Source: Saprospirales bacterium
GTDB taxonomy: Bacteria; Bacteroidota; Bacteroidia; Chitinophagales; JADIYW01
Reading direction: 5' to 3'
DNA: 39,567 nucleotides
Assembly: GCA_016711605.1 (NCBI GenBank)
Contig: JADJSS010000043.1
Location: 1-39,567 of the forward strand
The first letter of the stretch is position 1; the number at the start of each line of letters is the position of its first letter. Below the pieces are notes generated by a model. That model was not told where the DNA came from, searched no databases, and saw nothing but the letters and a program-made list of their open reading frames with translations. Of the stretch, positions 9,665 to 17,855 are shown in pieces. Made by a program: the position numbers and the translations under genes.

Positions 9665-10876
9665 ATGCCAACAATCTCAAACAAAGGAAAATCCATGCCA
9701 TCATCGCCAATTAGGAAATTGGCACCATTTGCTGAACAAGCGAAGAAAAACGGAATTAAAATCTATCACTTAAATATTGGTCAGCCAGATATTGAAACAC
9801 CACATCAATTTTGGGACGCGATTAAAAACATTGACAGAAAAGTTTTAGAATATTCACCGTCGAATGGTTTTGAAGAAGTGCGCATTAAATACGCAACCTT
9901 TTTTCAAAAAAAATATGGTTTAACAAATTTATTTCCTGATGATTTATTAGTAACAACAGGTGGTTCAGAAGCATTGTTATTTACCTTATTTTCTATTTTA
10001 GATGCTGGTGATGAAATCATCATTCCAGAACCATTGTACGCAAATTACATTGGATTTTCTAAAAGTGGAAATGTAGTGGTAAAACCAATACCAACATCAT
10101 TTGAAAATGCTTTTGCGTTACCATCCATTGATGAATTTGAGAAATTAATTACTTCAAAGACTAAAGCCATTTTAATTTGCAATCCAAATAATCCAACCGG
10201 TTATTTTTACAGTAAAGATGAACTGGAACGATTAAAAGGAATTGTGTTAAAGCATAATTTATTTATTATCTGCGATGAAGTCTATCGCGATTTTATTTAT
10301 GATGCTGATTTAAAATACACTTCTATTTTAGAATTTCCTGAATTGGAGCAACATGCCATTTTAATTGACTCTTTATCGAAACGTTTCAGTGCTTGCGGCG
10401 CGCGTATTGGTATGATTGCAACCAAAAACAAAGAAGTATTACAAACTGCATTGAAGTTTGCTCAACAACGATTGAGTCCGCCAACTGTAGAGCAAATTGG
10501 TGCGATTGCGATGTTTGATGTGGAAGATAATTACTTCACCAAAGTAAATATTGAATACAAAAAACGCCGTGACGTATTAGTAGAAGAACTCAATAAAATT
10601 GATGGTGTTAAATGCCATTCGCCAGGTGGTGCATTTTATTGTATTGTGCAGTTGCCAGTTGCTGATACCGATCATTTTTGCGAATGGATGCTAAGTGATT
10701 TTAATTATAACAACGAAACCGTGATGATGGCACCAGCCAGTGGTTTTTATGCTACGGAAAATAAAGGCAAGAACGAAGTACGCATTGCATACGTTTTAAA
10801 TTCAATCGATTTGAAGAAAGCTATTAGATGTTTGGAAGAAGGTTTGAAGTGTTATGAGTTGAGAGTTATGAGTTAA
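9665..10876 (+). CDS. PLP-dependent class I/II aminotransferase (aspartate-type)
   Basis: The 403-residue fold-type I aminotransferase transfers amino groups via pyridoxal phosphate. Visible features are the family N-terminus with LNIGQPDIETP (residues 36-46), the substrate loop NPNNPTG (173-179), the PLP-pairing aspartate D204 in CDEVYRD, and the Schiff-base lysine K239 in SLSKRFSACGARIG. It resembles Bacteroidota proteins annotated as aspartate aminotransferase, but the amino-acid substrate is not certain. The start fits the family well even though only 7 bases separate it from the upstream terminator, which suggests a leaderless or very short-leader mRNA. The last codons (YELRVMS) lie in a local repeat of GAGTTATGAGTT and may be a non-homologous extension. 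A methyltransferase follows 27 bases later. Confidence 0.93.
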   Translation: MPTISNKGKSMPSSPIRKLAPFAEQAKKNGIKIYHLNIGQPDIETPHQFWDAIKNIDRKVLEYSPSNGFEEVRIKYATFFQKKYGLTNLFPDDLLVTTGGSEALLFTLFSILDAGDEIIIPEPLYANYIGFSKSGNVVVKPIPTSFENAFALPSIDEFEKLITSKTKAILICNPNNPTGYFYSKDELERLKGIVLKHNLFIICDEVYRDFIYDADLKYTSILEFPELEQHAILIDSLSKRFSACGARIGMIATKNKEVLQTALKFAQQRLSPPTVEQIGAIAMFDVEDNYFTKVNIEYKKRRDVLVEELNKIDGVKCHSPGGAFYCIVQLPVADTDHFCEWMLSDFNYNNETVMMAPASGFYATENKGKNEVRIAYVLNSIDLKKAIRCLEEGLKCYELRVMS

Positions 10877-10903
10877 GAATTGCAAACTACAAATTAAATC
10901 AAA

Positions 10904-11673
10904 ATGGATATTTTACAATACAATCGCGATGCATGGAACCATCAAGTGGACAAGAAAGATAAGTGGACGATTCCGGTTACTAAAGAAGAAATAGAATTGG
11001 CTCGCAACGGAATATTTTCAATAGTTTTAACTCCAACAAAACCTGTTCCGATGGAATGGTTTGGCAAAATAAAAGATGCAGTTGTATTATGTCTGGCATC
11101 TGGTGGTGGACAGCAAGTGCCCATATTTGCTGCTGCTGGCGCGCATGTTACATCTTTTGATAATTCGGAAAAACAATTAGAACAAGATACATTAGTTTGT
11201 AGCCAAAATAATTTAGTTGTAAAAACTATTCAAGGCGATATGCGTGATTTATCAGTATTGGAAGACGCGTCTTTTGATTTAATATTCCATCCATGTTCTA
11301 ATGGTTTTATTAATGATATTATTCCTGTTTGGAAAGAATGTTTTCGTGTTTTAAAAAAAGGAGGCATTTTGTTGTCTGGTTTTACCAATCCATTTTTTAT
11401 TTATTTGATCAGGTGAAACGCGATCAAAATATTTTAGAAGTAAAATATAGTTTGCCATATTCTGATATAGATTCTTTAACAGACGATGAACGAAAACGAT
11501 ATACAGATATAAAAGATCCGTTGGTTTTCAGTCATACATTAACTGACCAAATCGGTGGACAATTAAAAGCAGGTTTTCATTTAGTAGATTTTTTTGAAGA
11601 TACTTGGAGTGGCAAAGAAATAGAAGACCAATACTTTTCGTCGTTTATTGCAACGAAAGCAATGAAGCCGTAG
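10904..11673 (+). CDS. Class I SAM-dependent methyltransferase (one-base frameshift)
   Basis: The first frame runs to 11416 and ends GFTNPFFIYLIR. The second resumes in the next frame at YLFDQVKRDQNILEVKYSLPYSD and runs to 11673. Adding one T to the six-T run at 11393-11398 gives PFFYLFDQV and one protein of about 256 residues. The SAM-binding loop is VVLCLASGGGQQVPIFAAAGAHVTSFDNS (motif I with the ribose-binding acidic residue D in FDNS; residues about 50-80). Motif IV (FDLIFHPCSNGFI) and post-motif FRVLKKGGILLSG follow. The methyl acceptor is unknown. It lies directly after the aminotransferase and may be co-transcribed. The break is probably a sequence error. Confidence 0.85.
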
Positions 11674-11705
11674 TTTGCAAATTACTTTATTGCAAACTAA
11701 TACGC

Positions 11706-11713
11706 TATCTTTG
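11706..11713 (+). promoter_or_regulatory. Candidate -7 box for ssrA
   Basis: TATCTTTG matches TAnnTTTG exactly. It would start a transcript near 11720, about 100 bases before the mature tmRNA. Just upstream, TTTGCAA at 11674-11680 and TTGCAAA at 11690-11696 form an inverted repeat. No TTG lies at the ideal -33 distance, so this is moderate evidence. Confidence 0.45.
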
Positions 11714-11771
11714 TGGAACTTTTCCGCTTCATTTGAAGTTTATTAAGTAAGTTCTTTGTAAAAATTTCTAC

Positions 11772-11804
11772 AACTTTTCTAAAGTTTATAACTTTAGAAA
11801 AGTT
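11772..11804. repeat. Perfect 13-bp palindrome upstream of ssrA
   Basis: AACTTTTCTAAAG and CTTTAGAAAAGTT pair perfectly around a 7-base loop. It lies between the methyltransferase and ssrA, inside the presumed tmRNA precursor leader. It lacks a clear T tract on the plus strand. It could be a terminator for the upstream gene or a processing hairpin. A close relative occurs at 9583-9614. Confidence 0.6.
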
Positions 11805-11823
11805 ATACCTTTAAATAAAATTT

Positions 11824-12195
11824 GGGGTTGACAGGAATTGACGGCAGGATAGTTGATAAGTAAGCATGCCGAGCATTGTGCAATTTGGCTCGTTAAATTT
11901 AACGCACGCAAACTTTTTTACATGGCGAGAATACTTTCGCTTTAGCTGCTTAATACAGGTTATTAAGCTTGGCTTTTGTACCTCAGAATAGTTTTTCCAA
12001 TACTATCTGACTGTGCATAACTGAATTGGAATAGTGCTGTAATTGTTTCGCTTGCAGTGCGAAATTCAGAAACTAAGATGAGTATCGGTTGGTAAAAACG
12101 CCTGTACTGATTCGAAAATCAAGTTTCTACTAAGCATGTAGAAAGCTTATGAACGTTTTGTCCGGACGCGAGTTCAAATCTCGCCAGCTCCACCA
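11824..12195 (+). ncRNA. ssrA: tmRNA (ssrA)
   Basis: tmRNA rescues stalled ribosomes by adding a degradation tag. The tRNA-like ends pair: GGGGTTG at the 5' end with CAGCTCC at the 3' end, followed by A and an encoded CCA at 12193-12195. The T-arm GCGAG-TTCAAAT-CTCGC is intact. The tag reading frame at 11924-11953 is GENTFALAA followed by TAA, matching the G-E-x-x-x-A-L/M-A-A form known in Bacteroidota (GENNYALAA in Flavobacterium and Porphyromonas). The length of 372 bases is normal, and the RNA is one piece, not permuted. A strong terminator follows. Confidence 0.95.
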
Positions 12196-12197
12196 TT

Positions 12198-12245
12198 AAT
12201 CGCATAAGTATATTGAAAAAACAATAACTTATGCGATTTTTTTAT
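12198..12245 (+). terminator. Rho-independent terminator of ssrA
   Basis: AATCGCATAAGT and ACTTATGCGATT form a 12-bp perfect stem with a 16-base A-rich loop, followed by a run of T residues. It starts three bases after the tmRNA CCA. Confidence 0.88.
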
Positions 12246-12249
12246 TTTA

Positions 12250-12271
12250 TGGGTAAACATAGGGTAAACAT
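12250..12271. repeat. Two tandem 11-base units after ssrA
   Basis: TGGGTAAACAT and AGGGTAAACAT stand side by side. tmRNA 3' ends are common integration sites, but no integrase or second copy of the tmRNA end is in this window, so the role is unknown. Confidence 0.35.
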
Positions 12272-12351
12272 TTTTCACTATCTGTCTATCAATTTTTTTG
12301 ATAAAAACAAAAATTGTCTCTTCGTCAATGACAAATATTTTTCAGCTTTGA

Positions 12352-12792
12352 TTATAAAGTTTCACTATTTTTTGCCATTGGATTCAATACATCTTCTTTT
12401 CTAAAAATAATGTGATTAAAATGTTGGCCGAGCACTAAATCCTGATCTAAAAAGAAATAATCTAGCGTCAAGGTGTATCTAAATGCTACGTATTCTATTT
12501 TAATTTTATTGTTTACAAATTTCCATTTCCCTTTAAATATTCTTATAACTACATCATCTTTATTAATAAATTCATGTCTGAATTTATTGTTTTCTTCGAA
12601 AATGAAATATTCTGCAACGTAATCTTCTTTGGCAATAGTATTTGTTATTTTTTGAAAATCATTCACTCGGCTTTGAGTTATGTATTTCCAACATCCGACT
12701 AAATGAGATTTTTTTAATGCTGCAGATTCAGTGGCAAATATGATAGTTGAAACTGTAACAAATAATGCGATGGATAATACTATTTTTTTCAT
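12352..12792 (-). CDS. Secreted lipocalin-like hypothetical protein
   Basis: The 146-residue protein starts with a signal peptide (MKKIVLSIALFVTVSTIIFA, cleavage near residue 20-22). The mature part begins KKSHLVGCWKYI, a GxW opening followed by alternating beta segments (EYFIFEENNKFRHEF, GKWKFVNNKIKIEYV, RYTLTLDYFFL). This pattern resembles the lipocalin-like/DUF domains common in Bacteroidota, in which an N-terminal GxWK strand and a later GKWKF strand form a small beta barrel. I cannot name a ligand. It faces ssrA tail to tail and is followed upstream by about 245 bases of non-coding DNA. Confidence 0.65.
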   Translation of the reverse strand: MKKIVLSIALFVTVSTIIFATESAALKKSHLVGCWKYITQSRVNDFQKITNTIAKEDYVAEYFIFEENNKFRHEFINKDDVVIRIFKGKWKFVNNKIKIEYVAFRYTLTLDYFFLDQDLVLGQHFNHIIFRKEDVLNPMAKNSETL

Positions 12793-13037
12793 AACTAATG
12801 TTTAAAATGTGATGCTTTTCTACCATACAAAGATGCATTACAAACGACTCAATTATTTTATATCCTACAGTATATAATGTACATGTATCACACGTGGAAA
12901 ACATGTAATATTTTGCTATTTTTTCATCGATGAAAATATAAACCCGAATTATGCATATCTGCAGATGAATTTCTTGGTTTAAAACCAAAAATGACAAGGT
13001 AAATCCTACGACAAGTTAGAATGACTTGACTATAAAA

Positions 13038-14663
13038 CTAGACCAATTCTCCATACAATTCGGCGCGTTGTTCTTTTACTTTTGCGTCTGTTAAATATTC
13101 ATCGTAGGTCATCATTTTATCTAACATGCCTTTTGGTGTTATTTCGATGATGCGATTGGCGATGGTTTGCGTAAAAGTATGGTCATGTGATGTGAATAAG
13201 CAAGTTCCTTGGTATTCCATTAAACCATTATTTAATGCTGTGATGGATTCCAAATCTAAGTGATTCGTTGGTTCATCTAAGATTAAAAAGTTGGCTTCTT
13301 CTAACATGGTTTTGCTCATCATACAGCGCACTTTTTCGCCACCAGAAAGTACGGTACATTTTTTCAAGGATTCTTCACCACTGAATAACATTCTTCCTAA
13401 AAATCCACGAATAAATGTTTCATCTTTTTCTACAGAATATTGTCGCAACCAATCTACTAAATTTAAATCTGCGTTTTGGAAATATTCTGAATTATCATTT
13501 GGCACATACGATTTGGTAATGGTAACGCCATATTTTATTTCGCCTTTTGTTGCTTTATCTTTATCTGCTAAAATTCTGAATAATGCAGAAACTGCTAAAC
13601 CATTTTTAGAAATGACAGCAATCTTATCGCCTTTGTTTACAGTGAACGTAACGTTTTTAATGTTTTCACCATCAGCCAGATTAAAGCATAAATTATGTAC
13701 ATCTAAAATCATATCACCAGCTTCTCTGCTTTGCTTGAAGAAAATTCCAGGATACTTTCTGCTCGATGCTTTTATTTGTTAAATGTCTAATTTTTCTAAC
13801 GCTTTTTTACGAGATGTTGCCTGTTTTGATTTAGATGCATTTGCGCTGAAACGTGCAATAAAATCTAATAGTTCGGCTTTCTTGGTTTCATTTTTCTTAT
13901 TCTTATCAGCACGTTGTTTTAATAACAATTGCGATGTCTCGTACCAAAACGTATAGTTACCTGAATACAAATTAATTTTACTAAAATCAATATCCACGAT
14001 ATGCGTACACACCATATCTAAAAAGTGTCTATCGTGTGAAACTACGATTACTGTATTTTTAAAATCTGCTAAAAAATCTTCTAGCCAAGAAATCGTATTT
14101 ACATCCAAATCATTTGTTGGCTCATCTAAGATCAAAATATCAGGATTGCCAAATAATGCTTGTGCTAACAACACTTTTATTTTATCAGAAGATGGTAATT
14201 CGTTCATTAATTTATAATGCTGATCTTCGCGAACACCTAAGTTACTCAATAATTCTGCAGCATCGCTTTCAGCATTCCAGCCATCCATTTCTGCAAATTC
14301 AGCTTCCAAATCACCTACGCGATGTCCATCTGCATCGGAAAAATCAGCTTTAGCATATAAGGCATCTTTTTCTTTCATCACATCATACAAGCGTTTGTTT
14401 CCCATCATTACTGTATCTAAAACAGTATTTTCTTCAAAAGCAAAGTGATTTTGAGATAACACAGACATACGTTCGCCTGGAGAAAATTCTATATTACCAG
14501 TGGTCGATTCTATTTCACCAGAAAGTATTTTTAAAAAGGTAGATTTTCCTGAACCGTTTGCACCAATTACACCATAGCAATTTCCATGTGTAAACTTCAC
14601 ATTCACTTCATCAAACAACACGCGTTTTCCGTATTGAAGCGATAAATTATTAACTGTAACCAT
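13038..14663 (-). CDS. ABC-F ATPase, YbiT-like, with an internal in-frame TAA
   Basis: ABC-F proteins bind the ribosomal E site and relieve stalled or drug-bound ribosomes. The gene reads as 540 residues in one frame, the expected length, but a TAA at 13779-13781 interrupts it after residue 294 (KALEKLDI). Translation continues in the same frame as QIKASSRKYPGIFFKQSREAGD, the conserved inter-domain linker. The first ABC domain has Walker A GANGSGKST (34-42) and Walker B LILDEPTNDLD, but its signature is degenerate (LPSSDKIK). The second has a normal signature (LSGGEKVR) and LILDEPTNHLD, but its Walker A position reads SKNGLAVSALF, lacking GK[ST]. A single substitution (for example GAA or CAA to TAA) would explain the stop. 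It could be a sequencing error or a real nonsense mutation. An internal ATG at 13712 could start the C-terminal domain alone. Confidence 0.85.
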
Positions 14664-14840
14664 ATGATTTTTGAAATTTAGTGCAAAGATAGCAAATTTG
14701 AGCCGTAAGTCGTGAGTTGCAGCAGAGCTTACTTGGATTTAATTTTTTAATAATTTTTTTTAATACGTAACACAAATTCTATAATAAATAAAGTTTTTTA
14801 TGTTCGACAAATGCTTTGTGTTTTTTATTCTACACTTAGT

Positions 14841-14871
14841 TTTGGTAATTCTAAAATAAGCAGTATTTTTA
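14841..14871 (+). promoter_or_regulatory. Candidate promoter of the LytTR regulator
   Basis: TTTG at 14841-14844 and TATTTTTA at 14864-14871 are 19 bases apart, one mismatch from the TTTG/TAnnTTTG consensus. Transcription would start near 14878. This supports the ATG at 14898 over the longer frame from 14811. Confidence 0.45.
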
Positions 14872-14897
14872 GAAGATTACAGACTAAATTTATATTT

Positions 14898-15665
14898 ATG
14901 ATTTCAACAATTATTGTAGAAGACGATCCTGTTTTCAGAGATATGCTTTTAGATATGTTGCCTAAAGCAACCACTAAAACAAAGTTGTTGGATACTTGTA
15001 TTACCTTAAGACAAGCGAAAGAATCCATTAATAAGCATCATCCTCAATTATTATTATTAGATGTTGAATTGCCTGATGGAAAAAGTATTGAATTGTTGGA
15101 TCATTACGAAGATAAAGGTTCATTTGAAGTTATTTTTGTTACTTCTTTTGATAAATATGCCATTGAAGCGATTAAAAAGAATGCTGCAGATTATATCATG
15201 AAACCAGTGAAACTGGATGAATTAAATGATGCTTTGCAAAAAGTAGAAAAACGGTTAGCGATATATGAAAAATTAGAAAAAACTGAAGAGCTTGAGAAAT
15301 ATGTACGAACGATTAAAGAGCAAAATCTCCAAGAAAATAAAATTATGATAAACACCAATGATGGTGCTATTTTTGTTAAAGTTAGTGAAATTGTTAAACT
15401 CGAATCGGAAAGCAATTACACTATTATTTATTTAGAAAATAATAAAAAAATCATTGCTTCAAAAACACTTTCTGTGTTTGAAGAAATGCTTGAAAAATTA
15501 AATTTCTCACGCATACATCGTTCTTCACTTATCAATCTTACTAAAATAAAAAACATTGAAAACGATGCTGGAAATTATTTTGCTAAAATGATTGATGGTA
15601 GTTTAGTGGAAATTTCACGAAGAAAGAAAAAAGAATTCTTTGAACGCATTGCTTATAATTCTTAA
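14898..15665 (+). CDS. LytTR-family response regulator
   Basis: The 255-residue protein pairs an N-terminal receiver with a C-terminal LytTR DNA-binding domain. The receiver shows acidic D9/D10 in IIVEDDP, phospho-acceptor D55 in LLLLDVELPDG, T82 and K102 in YIMKP. A helical linker of lysine and glutamate follows (about 118-155). LytTR spans about 160-255 (EIVKLESESNYTIIYL, then FSRIHRSSLINL), which binds direct repeats in promoters. The open frame extends upstream to 14811, but that extension has no homology, and the receiver begins exactly at MISTIIVEDD, so I chose 14898. No sensor kinase is adjacent, although such regulators usually pair with a LytS/YehU-type kinase. Confidence 0.93.
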   Translation: MISTIIVEDDPVFRDMLLDMLPKATTKTKLLDTCITLRQAKESINKHHPQLLLLDVELPDGKSIELLDHYEDKGSFEVIFVTSFDKYAIEAIKKNAADYIMKPVKLDELNDALQKVEKRLAIYEKLEKTEELEKYVRTIKEQNLQENKIMINTNDGAIFVKVSEIVKLESESNYTIIYLENNKKIIASKTLSVFEEMLEKLNFSRIHRSSLINLTKIKNIENDAGNYFAKMIDGSLVEISRRKKKEFFERIAYNS

Positions 15666-15666
15666 A

Positions 15667-16095
15667 TTACTCATCTTTGAACCCACATTTTTTGTGTGTT
15701 CCATCGCAAAATGGTTTATTTTCTGATTGTCCGCAACGACACAAATATGCATCGTTTTTAGTTTCTTCTGTACCATCTTTGTATTTAAGAATGATGGTTC
15801 CTTTTACCATTAACGGTCCGTTTTTTATAACAGAAACTGTTGTATTTACTGATGTATTTTCCATAATATTATCTTGTTTATTTTTTTCTTTTATACTTAG
15901 TGCACCACTAGGACATTTTTTGATTTGTTCGCTAATTCTTTCATTGTTTGCACCCTGAATATTTATCCAAGGTCGAACTTGTGGATTAAAAACTTCTATT
16001 AAACCATTTTTACATACAGCAGAATGTATGCATTTTTTCGGCTGCCACACTATCGTAATTTCACCGTTTGTATATTCTTTTGTAATGTCTTCCAT
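15667..16095 (-). CDS. YjdI-type ferredoxin-like domain fused to a CDGSH iron-sulfur domain
   Basis: This 142-residue protein joins two metal-binding modules. Residues 8-68 are a YjdI-like (4Fe-4S mono-cluster, divergent Fer4) domain with IVWQPKKCIHSAVC and KKCPSGALSI; cysteines C22, C28 and C61 are visible. Residues about 95-140 are a CDGSH zinc-finger-type 2Fe-2S domain with ligands C119, C121, C130 and H134 in YLCRCGQSENKPFCDGTH. CDGSH clusters are redox-active and acid-labile. The stop overlaps nothing but lies one base from the stop of the convergent LytTR gene. The next gene upstream is a small GNAT; in E. coli yjdI and yjdJ are also neighbours. A redox-sensing or electron-transfer role is plausible but unproven. 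Confidence 0.9.
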   Translation of the reverse strand: MEDITKEYTNGEITIVWQPKKCIHSAVCKNGLIEVFNPQVRPWINIQGANNERISEQIKKCPSGALSIKEKNKQDNIMENTSVNTTVSVIKNGPLMVKGTIILKYKDGTEETKNDAYLCRCGQSENKPFCDGTHKKCGFKDE

Positions 16096-16171
16096 TTTTA
16101 TTTCAGATTATGATTTCAGAACTCAGTTTTAACTAGTACAAATAACCATTGACTAATGTATATTGACCAAT

Positions 16172-16459
16172 TTACTTAAACCAAACATCAGCATATTCAG
16201 GTGTTTTGTTGAATACTGAATTTGCATATGGACATTGCGGAATTATTTTAAAACCTTTTGCTCGTGCAAACTGCACACCAGCATCTACTAATTTTCTACC
16301 AATGCCTTGTCCGCTGAGTTGTTCATCTACAATAGTATGTTCAATCAGCATAGTATTGCCATCAGTCATAATATACGTCATAACAGCAAGTTTCTCTTGT
16401 TGTTCATTTTTGACGGAAAATTCGCCGTTGGTTAAATGATGTTGATGTTGTATTTCCAT
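16172..16459 (-). CDS. Small GNAT-family N-acetyltransferase, YjdJ-like
   Basis: The 95-residue protein is a minimal GNAT fold. The acetyl-CoA pyrophosphate-binding loop is LSGQGIGRKLVDAGVQFA (about 48-65), matching Q/RxxGxG/A. The C-terminus carries CPYANSVFNKTPEY, with the Y-x(n)-hydrophobic pattern of the YjdJ/NATD1 group. Its substrate is unknown. It sits between pirin and the YjdI/CDGSH gene on the same strand with short gaps, repeating the E. coli yjdI-yjdJ pairing. An operon with pirin is likely (61-base gap). Confidence 0.85.
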   Translation of the reverse strand: MEIQHQHHLTNGEFSVKNEQQEKLAVMTYIMTDGNTMLIEHTIVDEQLSGQGIGRKLVDAGVQFARAKGFKIIPQCPYANSVFNKTPEYADVWFK

Positions 16460-16520
16460 AAATTTAAAAATAATATTTTAGGTTGATTATTGGAATCGAT
16501 ATCTTCGAAGATAGCTATAT

Positions 16521-17222
16521 TTATTTCATCGGTACTTCTATTGCTAATAATTTTGCAGGTTGCAGCACATTAATTTGGAAATCTGTTGCATCTGTAATTC
16601 CTATCGCATCGCGGTTGGTTAAAGTGTTTCCATCTATTTCAATTTCGCCTTCAATTACCATTAAATACACACCGTTATTTTCGTTGTTTAATTTATAAGA
16701 TGTTGCTGTATCAAAATTTCCTAAAGAAAAATAGGCATCCTGATTTATCCAAAGTGCGTTGTGAACTTCATTTGGACTCACCACAATTTGCCATTTATTT
16801 TCTCTGTCTTTTTCGTCAAAAAAACGCTGATCATATCTTGGTTCAATATTTACTTTTTTAGGAAAAACCCAAATCTGAAATAGATTTACATCTTCATCAG
16901 TGGTTGCCATTTCTGAATGCATGATGCCTTTTCCAGCGCTCATAATTTGCACATCACCAGTTTTGATAACACCTTCGCCACCAGAAGAATCTTTGTGTTT
17001 CAACGCACCTTTCAATGGAATGGTTACGATTTCCATGTTGTTGTGTGGATGCATACCGAAACCAAAACCTGCTTCCACTACATCATCGTTTAATACACGT
17101 AGCGTACCAAATTGTTCTTTTTTCGGATCGTAATAATTGGCAAAACTGAATGAATGGTTTGCTTTTAACCAACCATGATTTACGTTACCTCTTTCGTTTG
17201 CTTTGTGAATGATTGTGTTCAT
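16521..17222 (-). CDS. Pirin-family bicupin, YhhW-like
   Basis: Pirins are iron-binding bicupins; the E. coli relative YhhW has quercetin dioxygenase activity. The 233-residue protein follows YhhW closely in pattern: KANERGNVNHGWLKANHSFSF at the N-terminus and YYDPKKEQFGTLRVLNDDVV next. All four metal ligands are present: H58 and H60 in GMHPHNNMEI, H102 and E104 in KGIMHSEMA. A second, degenerate cupin covers the C-terminal half. It is the first gene after the MarR regulator, and the 151-base gap between them contains a perfect palindrome. Control by that regulator is my inference. The physiological substrate is unknown. Confidence 0.93.
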   Translation of the reverse strand: MNTIIHKANERGNVNHGWLKANHSFSFANYYDPKKEQFGTLRVLNDDVVEAGFGFGMHPHNNMEIVTIPLKGALKHKDSSGGEGVIKTGDVQIMSAGKGIMHSEMATTDEDVNLFQIWVFPKKVNIEPRYDQRFFDEKDRENKWQIVVSPNEVHNALWINQDAYFSLGNFDTATSYKLNNENNGVYLMVIEGEIEIDGNTLTNRDAIGITDATDFQINVLQPAKLLAIEVPMK

Positions 17223-17344
17223 TTTAAATAGATTTTTAGATGTGTGATAATAGATATGAGATTTATGATTTCAGATTTTTTATCTTATTTCTCAAATCTC
17301 AACTTCTGATTTCTCAGTGTCTATTTTAGTTGCAATAACAACTA

Positions 17345-17356
17345 TTGTATATACAA
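17345..17356. promoter_or_regulatory. Candidate MarR operator (12-bp palindrome)
   Basis: TTGTATATACAA is a perfect 12-bp palindrome located upstream of the pirin start (17222) and directly after the marR stop. MarR proteins are dimers that bind short AT-rich palindromes of this type. No second copy is seen upstream of the marR gene itself. Binding is inferred from position and symmetry only. Confidence 0.4.
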
Positions 17357-17373
17357 ACAATAAAACAAAAAAT

Positions 17374-17832
17374 TTAGTTCCTGATTCGATCTAAAAAATT
17401 ATTTAATTGTTCCAATTCTGCTATTGAAAATTGTTTGAAATGTGGTGGTGCCTCCACTTCATTTAATAATAAGTCCAAGTTACTTAATAATTCTAATCCT
17501 TTTTCTGTAATATTGATATCAACTTGTCGTCTGTTTTTTTGATTTACTTCACGTGTAACCAGTTGTTTTTGTTTTAATTTCTCAACTAAACGAGTTGCAT
17601 TCGACATTTTATCAATCATTCTTTCTGTTATCTGGTTTAGCATAACTGGTTTAGGATGTTGACCTCGAAGAATGCGTAATACGTTATATTGCTGTGTTGA
17701 CAATCCGAATTTTTTAAATAATTTATTGTATTGACTCAACAACCAATTATTGGTAAACATCAGATTAATGTTTGTTTTGACATAAATACTTGCAAACTTT
17801 TTCTGTTTTATCTCGTTTTCAATAGCACTCAT
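17374..17832 (-). CDS. MarR-family transcriptional regulator
   Basis: The 152-residue protein has the usual MarR length and a winged-helix core: FGLSTQQYNVLRILRG (helix 1-2), MLNQITERMIDKMSNATRLVEKL (recognition helix region, about 78-102) and the wing VTREVNQKNRRQVDINITEKG. MarR proteins are dimeric repressors whose DNA binding is released by phenolic ligands or oxidants. No conserved redox cysteine is visible, so a small-molecule ligand is more likely than thiol sensing. It starts 23 bases after the DUF3467 gene and lies directly upstream of pirin on the same strand. Confidence 0.92.
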   Translation of the reverse strand: MSAIENEIKQKKFASIYVKTNINLMFTNNWLLSQYNKLFKKFGLSTQQYNVLRILRGQHPKPVMLNQITERMIDKMSNATRLVEKLKQKQLVTREVNQKNRRQVDINITEKGLELLSNLDLLLNEVEAPPHFKQFSIAELEQLNNFLDRIRN

Positions 17833-17855
17833 ATCTTGAAATTTAAACAGTTATA

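Noticed and set aside
12185..12271. Integration site of a genomic island at the ssrA 3' end
   Set aside because: No integrase, no duplicated tmRNA end, and ordinary genes follow.
12728..12997. 89-codon minus-strand frame upstream of the lipocalin-like gene
   Set aside because: It overlaps that gene's start in another frame and shows no protein-like composition.
13779..13781. Stop codon reassignment of TAA
   Set aside because: TAA ends many intact genes in the window, so the code is standard.
14811..14897. 29-residue extension of the LytTR regulator
   Set aside because: No family similarity, and a promoter candidate lies inside it; the receiver domain begins at 14898.
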